Positions 1-5,394 of a DNA stretch of 6,491 nucleotides are shown one piece after another (the stretch's first letter is position 1; every line of letters starts with the position of its first letter). A program made the position numbers and the translations under genes. The notes under the pieces were generated by a model. It saw only the letters and a list, made by a program, of their open reading frames with translations, was not told the DNA's origin and ran no database searches. Source of the stretch: Planctomycetia bacterium (GTDB taxonomy: Bacteria; Planctomycetota; Phycisphaerae; Phycisphaerales; SM1A02); assembly GCA_005799205.1 (NCBI GenBank), contig SYHM01000064.1:1-6491 (forward strand), given 5' to 3'.

Positions 1-362
1 ACGAAGTGGTATCCCAATCCTGTCAGTCCTGCGGCAATGTGATCGCGGTCAAGAGTCACTTCGTCGCCCGCGGGGGTCGACGAGTGGTGGATCACGATGC
101 CAGTCCACTGCCCAGGAACGATCGCCGCCTCTCGCGGCGCGATAGACGACTGGTCGCCCCTTGGGGGTAGCCCTCCCGAGGCACTTTGCGATCCGATCGC
201 CGCAAGAAGGCTTGGTCGAGCAGCGATGAACTCGGCAGGTGCTCCACTGTCACCGAGCAGCAGGACTCCAGTGACTGCGGTCATCGCCCCAACAAAGCAT
301 GCCCAGATGATGAGCCGTCGTCGGGTCGATCCAATAGTCGTTGAAGGTGGGCGAAGGGTCAA
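1..362 (-). CDS. Membrane-anchored N-acetylmuramoyl-L-alanine amidase (Amidase_2/PGRP fold), 3' end outside window
   Basis: Amidases of this zinc-dependent family cut the bond between N-acetylmuramic acid and L-alanine in peptidoglycan. The visible 120 residues show a short basic N-terminus (RRR at 14-16), one hydrophobic segment at about 17-37 (signal anchor or signal peptide), a Gly/Ser-rich linker to about residue 75, then the start of the catalytic domain. That domain begins WTGIVIHHSSTPAGD (86-100), the strand carrying the first zinc-ligand His (H92 by analogy with T7 lysozyme), followed by GLGYHFV (115-121), whose Tyr aligns with the T7 lysozyme catalytic Tyr. The gene is cut by the window edge. 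The frame has a TAA at 371-369, so the start is TTG at 362, preceded by GGAG nine bases away. An ATG at 284 is the alternative but would fall inside the hydrophobic segment. It lies 74 bases after the short lipoprotein gene on the same strand. Substrate specificity and the remaining zinc ligands cannot be seen. Confidence 0.85.
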   Translation of the reverse strand, partial: MTLRPPSTTIGSTRRRLIIWACFVGAMTAVTGVLLLGDSGAPAEFIAARPSLLAAIGSQSASGGLPPRGDQSSIAPREAAIVPGQWTGIVIHHSSTPAGDEVTLDRDHIAAGLTGLGYHF

Positions 363-371
363 GGGTGTTTA

Positions 372-391
372 CTCCGACAATCTCTATCGGA
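372..391 (-). promoter_or_regulatory. Small hairpin covering the amidase Shine-Dalgarno
   Basis: On the minus strand the arms TCCGA and TCGGA (positions 391-387 and 377-373) flank a 9-base loop. The 3' arm includes most of the GGAG (375-372) that would serve the TTG start at 362. Folding would partly hide the ribosome site. The stem is only five pairs, so this may be chance. Confidence 0.25.
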
Positions 392-436
392 AACACAGCG
401 ACGGACCGTGAGGAAATTGTCCCCCTGTGATGAGAT

Positions 437-688
437 TTAGGTCTGAGGCGTGAGGCGCGCGCGCAGCGCTGGCTGTGGATTTCCAAACTCATCTGGGACC
501 ACAAGCTGCTGATTCTGTTGCCTCAGAGAGTCATATGTCTCGAACTGTGACCTTGGATTCTTCTCTGGAAACAAGGGCTTTTGACATCCACTCACGATGA
601 AAACCGTCAGCGCGGCAATGACTCCCACCACGAGGGGTGGAGTGATGCGGTGGTGTGTGACGCTAGGAGTTGTGTGGAAGGCGAGCAT
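437..688 (-). CDS. Short predicted lipoprotein, planctomycete-type, function unknown
   Basis: This is an 83-residue protein. A hydrophobic stretch at 19-32 ends in the lipobox VSGC, giving a lipidated Cys at 35, so it should be anchored to a membrane after processing by signal peptidase II. The mature part is only about 49 residues: CQKPLFPEKNPRSQFETYDS, then a polar Gln-rich stretch, then FGNPQPALRARL near the end. The combination of PLFP, PRSxFExYxxLR and a closing PxLRxRL resembles short lipoproteins I recall from Phycisphaerae; that is recall, not a search. An ATG at 754 in the same frame would add 22 residues, but it would overlap the upstream gene by 59 bases and put charged residues ahead of the signal. 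The ATG at 688 has AGGA five bases upstream and sits 7 bases after the upstream stop, so I prefer it. No enzymatic motif is visible. Confidence 0.8.
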   Translation of the reverse strand: MLAFHTTPSVTHHRITPPLVVGVIAALTVFIVSGCQKPLFPEKNPRSQFETYDSLRQQNQQLVVPDEFGNPQPALRARLTPQT

Positions 689-695
689 CGAGTTC

Positions 696-1310
696 CTATG
701 GTTGGCGTGAGACTTCGCGCTGCGCCTCGAGGCGGCGGTTCGAAAGTCCATCAACGAACTGAAGACGAGCCGTCACCCGCCCTTGGCATGACCATCCATC
801 GGACGCGAGTGGAACCTCGAATGTGTAGTGCGATCCCATGAGGCCACCCCTCCAGGCATCGCGGACTTGTAGTGGGGAGTACGTCGCGGTCGCGAGCGTT
901 CGAGAGGAACCGTCTGCGCTAAGGTCGAACAGCGACAGACTGACCGATCCCACGAGCTGAATGAAGCGGCCTAAGCCATCTGACGGCGCCACATAAACTC
1001 TTGCCACACAAGTATTTGTACGCTCATCGAGTTCAAAGTGGCTCGCTGGCTCGATGGCGACCGCCACGAGTGCCGGGGTCGCCGCAACGACCTCAGGGTC
1101 TCGTCCAGTCGCCCCTTGCGTCTCAACTGCAAGAGTCGCGAGTTGCGCATCGAGTTGCGCCTTCTGTGCCTTGAGAGCGGCAATCTCTTCGCGCAAATCG
1201 CGCACCTCACGGCGCAGTCCGTCATTGGTGGTTGGCATCAGCGCGACAGGCTGACATCCAGCGGCAACGAGTGTGCAAGTGCCAACGATGAGTGTAAAAA
1301 AACTCTTCAT
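696..1310 (-). CDS. Predicted coiled-coil lipoprotein with C-terminal beta domain, function unknown
   Basis: This is a 204-residue protein. Residues 1-18 form a signal peptide ending in the lipobox VAAGC (lipidated Cys19). A short linker leads into a coiled coil at about 30-62, with a heptad of L32, V36, L39, I43, L46, L53, L57 and L60. A probably beta-rich domain follows (about 82-204), with GRFIQLVGSVSLSLFDL at 114-130 and RDAWRGGLMGSHYTFEVPL at 150-168. Two cysteines in this domain (101 and 175) could form a disulfide. The order lipobox, leucine-zipper-like helix, and a domain with RF-Q-VG and RDA-R-G--G-HYT-E-PL motifs is a type I recall from several planctomycetes. Its role is not known to me; trimerisation or envelope scaffolding is a guess. 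The ATG at 1310 overlaps the rex stop as ATGA, which suggests translational coupling. An upstream in-frame start at 1424 would lie inside rex and give a Cys-rich, signal-less N-terminus, so I reject it. Confidence 0.85.
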   Translation of the reverse strand: MKSFFTLIVGTCTLVAAGCQPVALMPTTNDGLRREVRDLREEIAALKAQKAQLDAQLATLAVETQGATGRDPEVVAATPALVAVAIEPASHFELDERTNTCVARVYVAPSDGLGRFIQLVGSVSLSLFDLSADGSSRTLATATYSPLQVRDAWRGGLMGSHYTFEVPLASDGWSCQGRVTARLQFVDGLSNRRLEAQREVSRQP

Positions 1311-1990
1311 GCCGCCCCATTCATCGCTCGGGACTGCGCTTCGCCGCGTGAGATCGTCATCGCGAGTTGCTCGAGCGCAACACTGACATCGACATTGGTC
1401 ACAGAGACACCTTCCGTCACACACAGGCGCACTGGCGCGAAGTTGAGAATGCCTCGCACTCCCGCCGCGCAGAGTTGCGATGCGACCGACTGCGCGGCAT
1501 CACGCGGCACCGCAAGAATCGCAATAGTGAGATTGTGCGTTCGACTGCACCTGCGCAAGGCACTCATCGGCTGCACGACAAATCTGCCGATCTTCCTTCC
1601 GACGAGTCGCTCGTCAGCATCGAGAACCGACACGATCCGAAATCCTTGCGCGGCAAATCCGCCATAACCAAGCAGCGCTCTCCCAATGTTTCCCGCGCCA
1701 ATAAGAAGAGTTGGCCAGTGGCGATCGATGCCGATCACCCCACGAATTGCCGACTCAAAAGCAACGCAGTCATACCCAACGCCTGACTGCCCACCTTCGC
1801 TCGCTCGGCCAAGGTGCACGACCCACGCGAGATCCTTGCGCACCTGTGCGCTTGAGTAACCCAGCGCCTCGCCGAGCTTGCGCGAACTGACCGTGATTTC
1901 ACCAGCTGCGATCAGCACTTGCATCTCGCGTAGGTAAAGACTGAGGCGATGCGCAGTCGGTCGCGGTATCTGAAGGTCGTTCCGTGGCAC
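1307..1990 (-). CDS. rex: Redox-sensing transcriptional repressor Rex
   Basis: Rex is a homodimeric repressor that senses the NADH/NAD+ ratio. With NAD+ it binds operators ahead of fermentation and respiration genes, and NADH releases it. The 227 residues fit the family. An N-terminal winged helix carries IPRPTAHRLSLYLR (8-21), VSSRKLGEALG (34-44) and the recognition-helix motif AQVRKDL (48-54). The wing ends GVGY (70-73). The Rossmann domain has the dinucleotide loop GAGNIG (98-103), GFRIVSVLDAD (116-126), ILAVP (158-162) and GILNFAPV (180-187). The C-terminal swapped helix region has NVDVSVALEQLA (199-210), including the Asp (D201) of the conserved NVD motif. The wing carries about six more residues (RASEGGQS, 62-69) than the two or so usual between the FG-like turn and GxGY. 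The start is GTG at 1990; an in-frame TAG at 2002-2000 excludes a longer protein. No Shine-Dalgarno is well placed, so the message may be leaderless. It is first in the minus operon. Confidence 0.97.
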   Translation of the reverse strand: MPRNDLQIPRPTAHRLSLYLREMQVLIAAGEITVSSRKLGEALGYSSAQVRKDLAWVVHLGRASEGGQSGVGYDCVAFESAIRGVIGIDRHWPTLLIGAGNIGRALLGYGGFAAQGFRIVSVLDADERLVGRKIGRFVVQPMSALRRCSRTHNLTIAILAVPRDAAQSVASQLCAAGVRGILNFAPVRLCVTEGVSVTNVDVSVALEQLAMTISRGEAQSRAMNGAA

Positions 1991-2018
1991 CTCATGAGTC
2001 TAGTGCTAGAGTCTCGCT
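1991..2018. promoter_or_regulatory. 28-bp divergent rex/metF promoter region with dyad
   Basis: The gap holds two back-to-back -10-like hexamers. On the plus strand TAGAGT (2007-2012) ends six bases before the metF ATG, with GTGGCA (1984-1989, 4 of 6 to TTGACA) 17 bases upstream. On the minus strand TAGACT (2002-1997) also ends six bases before the rex GTG; no good -35 is visible for it. The -10s flank a dyad TCTAG-TG-CTAGA (1999-2010), and CTCATGAG (1991-1998) is a perfect palindrome. Spacing implies transcription starting at or next to both start codons. The dyad does not match the known Rex operator (TTGTGAA-N-TTCACAA type), so any regulator is unknown. The assignment rests on hexamer matches in a very short region. 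Confidence 0.4.
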
Positions 2019-2927
2019 ATGCATCTCGCCGATGTCCTCGCGCGCGACTCGTTCACGGCAAGCTTTGAGTTCTTTCCACCCAAGCAGCCTGGTGGATGGG
2101 ACGCGCTCTTCGGGTCAATCGCCGAGTTCGAGTCATTGAAGCCTTCCTTCGTGTCGGTGACTTACGGCGCCGGTGGCTCAACGCGGCAGTTCACGCACGA
2201 TCTTGTCGTACGAATTCGACAAGAGACATCGCTCGACGCGATTCCCCATCTGACTTGTGTCAACCACACTACTGGCGAGATTGACGAGATTTTGACGAGA
2301 TACGCGCGGGCTGGTGTGTCAAACATTTTGGCGCTTCGCGGCGATACGCCTCGCGGAATTGCACCGACTGTGAATGACTTCGCGCACGCGCTCGATCTCG
2401 TGAAGGCAGTGCGTGCGTTCGAGGCACGAGGATTGCATCCCGATCAGCGCGGATTTGGGATCGCAGTCGCTGGATATCCCGAGGGGCATCCAGAAACTCC
2501 CAACACATTGACGCAGATGGATCACCTGAAGTCGAAGTGCGATGCTGGATCGGATCTCGTCATCTCGCAACTCTTCTTCGACAACCACGCCTTCTTCGAT
2601 TGGCGCGAACGGTGCGAACTTGCTGGGATCACGACCCCGATTCTGGCTGGCATCATGCCGATCACCTCGATTGCGGGTCTCAAGCGGATGGCCGACCTCG
2701 CAGGTGGCACACGATTTCCTGCCGCGCTCTTGCGGGCAGTGCGCAGAGCGCAGGATGACCCAGAGTCTGTTGCGCGCGTCGGCGTGCACTGGGCAACCGA
2801 GCAATGCCGAAGCCTGCTTGATCACGGCGTTCGAGGCATTCACTTCTACACACTGAACAAGAGCGACGCGACACGAACGATCTATCAGAACCTCGGCGTG
2901 CGATCGTCCGAGGCGCTGCGGGAATGA
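2019..2927 (+). CDS. metF: 5,10-methylenetetrahydrofolate reductase
   Basis: This FAD enzyme reduces 5,10-methylene-THF to 5-methyl-THF, the methyl donor for methionine synthesis, in the cytoplasm. The 302 residues match the short bacterial MetF type and cover the whole TIM barrel. Family motifs appear in order: SFEFFPPK (15-22, with the catalytic Glu E17 equivalent to E. coli E28), SVTYGAGGSTR (46-56), HLTCVNHT (77-84), NILALRGDTP (102-111, with D109 equivalent to E. coli D120 near the flavin), GYPEGHPE (152-159), DLVISQLFFDN (179-189), PILAGIMPI (207-215) and GIHFYTLN (273-280). The start is ATG at 2019, 28 bases from divergent rex. Upstream there is only a weak AGAG, so a leaderless mRNA is plausible. 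Its stop lies 3 bases from that of the convergent TPR gene. Nothing is missing or unusual. Use of NADH or NADPH cannot be told from this sequence alone. Confidence 0.97.
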   Translation: MHLADVLARDSFTASFEFFPPKQPGGWDALFGSIAEFESLKPSFVSVTYGAGGSTRQFTHDLVVRIRQETSLDAIPHLTCVNHTTGEIDEILTRYARAGVSNILALRGDTPRGIAPTVNDFAHALDLVKAVRAFEARGLHPDQRGFGIAVAGYPEGHPETPNTLTQMDHLKSKCDAGSDLVISQLFFDNHAFFDWRERCELAGITTPILAGIMPITSIAGLKRMADLAGGTRFPAALLRAVRRAQDDPESVARVGVHWATEQCRSLLDHGVRGIHFYTLNKSDATRTIYQNLGVRSSEALRE

Positions 2928-2930
2928 CTG

Positions 2931-4712
2931 TTACGGTGTAGGTGCGAGTGCGGGGCGAGCTTCTGGCGTTGGTGCGATGGGTGGAGCGGATGCGGGCGGG
3001 GGCGGTGTAAGCCAGATGACCCGAAGCGCATGGGTCAAAGCACCATCCTCAGGATCGCGCTCCATGAGTGCGAGCCCCTGTTCGATGAGCGCGTCATCAG
3101 CAAGTTGGTTGCCGATGTAGGCCGCGACGAGTCCATACTCAGACGCGTGCTTCGACCCAACCGCGCGCTCAAGTGACTTCTTTGCGATTTCAGAGAGACG
3201 CGCCCTCGAGCCGAGCATCTCCATGGCGTAACGCGTGTCGATCATCTCAGGCCACTCAGTGAAGAGCCTGCGCAATGACGTCGCGGCAGAGAGTTCAAGA
3301 CCTGCTGCAACCTCGGCGTTGGCGAGACCCGCAACAGGAAGTGGGTGTGAAGGAGCAATCTGCGCGGCAGAGGTGAACACTTTTTCGGCCCAGATGAATC
3401 GACCATCGCGCATTGCGCGATCAGCGGTCTTGAGAATCGTGTCGAGCGCCTCGCTCGTGCCCGCATCGAATTCGTTCAGCACCTCTCCGTGCGCAAGCAG
3501 TAGGTATGCCTCATCCGCCGTCAACTTGCGAAGCAACCGCGACTCGTTCTCTTTCGCAGGCGGCTTTGGCTTCGGCGCGCTCTCAGGACTCTCTTGCGGC
3601 TTGGGTTCCTCAACTGCACCGCGCGACCCGAGCAATCGATCAGTTTCGTCAATTGGCACGGCAGGACCGAGGTGCAACCGCGCGCGCAAATCACCGAGCA
3701 GTCCATAGGTGCCTTCGAGCGCCTGCTCATCGCCCATCTCGGCCGTGTTTGCAGTCGCTTGGCTGCCGCGAACTCGCTCAGCGACTGTGCCAATCACACG
3801 GTCGTAAGGCGTCCGCACGGTGCGAAGAGCTGGCGGCGTCGTTGCGCCGGCGGTGGACTGCCCACCAGAAGTGTTCCCATTCGCTGTGGTGGCACTCCCC
3901 GAACCTCGGCCAGCTCGCTCGGCGAGTGACGCACTCTGCGCTCCTCCCGACGAGAGGTACGAACGCAAAATCTTGTCGCCGCTGGCGCGACCTGAGCGAA
4001 AGTCAGATCGAATCAGCGCGCTGCTGTACACGCCGTGGTTGAGCGACTCAATGAAGTCGTCGCTCGGAACAAGCACGACGCCGCTGAATGGAACCGCCAG
4101 CAACCGCGACATGCGATTGTCTGGAGTACGCAGCATCCCAATCCCAAGTGGCTGATAGCCAGTCTCAAAGTCAGTGCTCGTTGCACCCTGACGCGTCATC
4201 AGATCGAGGCGCACTCGATTGTCATTGCTAAGCGTGCGTGTTGGTTGTAGGACGAGTCCCGAGTCACCCGCAGCCGTTGAGAGCATCGCTGGGTTTTCAG
4301 CGGTATTGCTGGGCCGACTCGAAACTGCCGTGTTGCCGACGAAGTCTCGGCGGTATGCGGTCGCTCCGATGCCCGTGGCGACGCTGAATCGATCGTTCAT
4401 TGCGAGGTTTGCAAGTGCGTCGGCGCTGCTCGTCGCTGAATTTGCTCGAAACGCTCGCGTGGTATCGCCAGCGGTGGCTCCTCGAAAGTCCTCTGCTGCT
4501 GTGTATCCCACACTTCCACGAAATCCACGCCCTCCAGCGACATCGCCAGTCACGAGGAGATTGCGCGACCGATAGTCGGGTCTTGATGATGGCGCATTCA
4601 CAGGAGCCCCCTGCTGTAACCCCCGATCGAGCGCCGTTCCGCTGCCGCGGGCAAGATTGCCGTCGAGCGCATTCTGCGCAATCACTAGACAAACCAGCAA
4701 CGAACTGAGCAT
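2931..4712 (-). CDS. Large exported protein with low-complexity N-half and TPR-like helical C-domain, function unknown
   Basis: This is a 593-residue protein. A hydrophobic signal peptide at about 1-14 points to export. Residues 20-300 are low complexity, rich in Gly, Ser, Ala, Thr and Arg (for example GGRGFRGSVGY at 60-70), with no domain I recognise. A proline/lysine-rich linker (EEPKPQESPESAPKPKPPAK, 368-387) leads to an alpha-helical region at about 395-565. It contains TPR-like helix pairs: residues 421-455 (RFIWAEKVFTSAAQIAPSHP at 438-457) and a following pair with ATSLRRLFTEWPEM (477-490). The tail (570-593) is Pro/Ala-rich. The helical block resembles TPR domains I recall in secreted planctomycete proteins. 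TPR domains usually mediate protein contacts; no catalytic motif is visible. The start is ATG at 4712, and the signal peptide supports it. A -10-like TACACT (4726-4721) lies eight bases upstream. It is convergent with metF and divergent from the anti-sigma-like gene, so it is probably monocistronic. Confidence 0.85.
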   Translation of the reverse strand: MLSSLLVCLVIAQNALDGNLARGSGTALDRGLQQGAPVNAPSSRPDYRSRNLLVTGDVAGGRGFRGSVGYTAAEDFRGATAGDTTRAFRANSATSSADALANLAMNDRFSVATGIGATAYRRDFVGNTAVSSRPSNTAENPAMLSTAAGDSGLVLQPTRTLSNDNRVRLDLMTRQGATSTDFETGYQPLGIGMLRTPDNRMSRLLAVPFSGVVLVPSDDFIESLNHGVYSSALIRSDFRSGRASGDKILRSYLSSGGAQSASLAERAGRGSGSATTANGNTSGGQSTAGATTPPALRTVRTPYDRVIGTVAERVRGSQATANTAEMGDEQALEGTYGLLGDLRARLHLGPAVPIDETDRLLGSRGAVEEPKPQESPESAPKPKPPAKENESRLLRKLTADEAYLLLAHGEVLNEFDAGTSEALDTILKTADRAMRDGRFIWAEKVFTSAAQIAPSHPLPVAGLANAEVAAGLELSAATSLRRLFTEWPEMIDTRYAMEMLGSRARLSEIAKKSLERAVGSKHASEYGLVAAYIGNQLADDALIEQGLALMERDPEDGALTHALRVIWLTPPPPASAPPIAPTPEARPALAPTP

Positions 4713-4737
4713 TTACTTCAAGTGTACAACCCTACCC
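4713..4737. promoter_or_regulatory. 25-bp divergent promoter region with overlapping -10 hexamers
   Basis: A TGTACA palindrome (4723-4728) is shared by two -10-like hexamers on opposite strands. TACACT (4726-4721, minus) ends eight bases before the ATG of the TPR gene at 4712. TACAAC (4725-4730, plus) ends seven bases before the ATG at 4738. No good -35 is seen for either. Because the hexamers overlap, polymerase could not occupy both at once, so the two genes might be expressed at each other's expense. Confidence 0.35.
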
Positions 4738-5361
4738 ATGTCGAAGCGCGAGCGAATGTCAGTTCGCATCAATCCATTTGCGCTCATTGCGGCGTTCGGG
4801 TTGGTCACTGCAAGCGTCGTCGTTGGAGTTTTCGGTCCTCGCCTCACAGAGCGCGCGCAGAGCGATCTCATCCCGCTCGGAGACGTTGTGTCGGTCGCGC
4901 GCGAAATGGCGGCGCGATTGCAGTTCGATGCGTTGCATCGCCCGTTGGCGAGCGCGAATCCGACTCACGAGCAGGTCGCGGCACTCTGCAATGGCGCGCA
5001 CCTTGGATCGTGGCGGCCTCGAGATCTCTCTTCGTTTGGATTCGCGTTGATCGAGGCGCAGCAGGTTTCGCTCATCGACGGCACCGAAGCGGTTGCGATC
5101 GTCTACGAAGGAACCGGCGAGCGAACCGATCGATTCCTGACCGTGTTTGCTGCCGAGGATCACGGTCAGTTTGCGAGCTTCGATGAGTTTGGACGCATCG
5201 AGCCATTCGCCGTTGGACGCTCGATCGTCGAGACCGACGAACTCACTCTTGCGCGCTCGAATGCAACGCTCGTCTGGAGTGACGGAGCGCTTTTAACTCT
5301 CACCCTCCACGACGATGCGAGCGACCTTGAAGCGCTACGCGATGCGTTGGGTGCGCCATAA
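4738..5361 (+). CDS. Single-pass membrane protein resembling the extracytoplasmic part of anti-sigma factors
   Basis: This is a 207-residue protein. A short basic N-terminus (SKRERMSVR) is followed by one transmembrane segment at about 14-33, and the remaining 170 residues should lie outside the cytoplasm. The outer domain (about 90-205) has the layout I associate with the C-terminal module of transmembrane anti-sigma factors: a start like DLSSFGFALIEAQQVSL, a strand EAVAIVYEG (117-125), LTVFAAE (134-140), and an end with LVWSDGALLTLTL followed by a helix DLEALRDALG. In a normal anti-sigma factor a cytoplasmic sigma-binding domain of some 60-90 residues precedes the membrane; here only about 13 residues do. 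It could be a degenerate or partner-dependent anti-sigma, or an unrelated sensor. ATG at 4738 is chosen for its -10-like TACAAC seven bases upstream. ATG at 4756 (201 residues) is possible, and an ATG at 4657 would overlap the divergent gene. No neighbouring sigma factor gene is present. Family assignment is tentative. Confidence 0.7.
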   Translation: MSKRERMSVRINPFALIAAFGLVTASVVVGVFGPRLTERAQSDLIPLGDVVSVAREMAARLQFDALHRPLASANPTHEQVAALCNGAHLGSWRPRDLSSFGFALIEAQQVSLIDGTEAVAIVYEGTGERTDRFLTVFAAEDHGQFASFDEFGRIEPFAVGRSIVETDELTLARSNATLVWSDGALLTLTLHDDASDLEALRDALGAP

Positions 5362-5394
5362 CCATCTCGATCGCCCCCTAGTATTGCCTCACGC
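5362..5394 (+). promoter_or_regulatory. Possible metG promoter
   Basis: Between the anti-sigma-like gene's TAA and the metG ATG lie 33 bases. TAGTAT (5379-5384, 4 of 6 to TATAAT) ends ten bases before the ATG. No -35 with normal spacing and no Shine-Dalgarno is visible. metG may instead be read through from the gene upstream on the same strand. Confidence 0.3.

Noticed and set aside
97..411. A 104-residue plus-strand frame
   Set aside because: It overlaps the amidase on the opposite strand, has no recognisable domain, and lacks a ribosome site or a plausible promoter.
376..421. Inverted repeat GACAAT ... ATTGTC between the short lipoprotein and the amidase
   Set aside because: The six-base arms with a 34-base loop are too weak for a terminator and there is no following U-run.
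250..504. An 84-residue minus-strand frame in a third reading frame
   Set aside because: It overlaps both the short lipoprotein end and the amidase start; its composition is a shadow of them and no domain is visible.
1038..1667. A 209-residue plus-strand frame opposite rex and the coiled-coil lipoprotein
   Set aside because: Rex is unambiguous on the minus strand, and the frame has the Arg/Ser-rich composition expected of an antisense shadow.
2254..2269. TTGTGTCAACCACA, an inverted repeat somewhat like a Rex operator
   Set aside because: It lies well inside metF coding sequence and departs from the TTGTGAA/TTCACAA arms, so it is likely chance.
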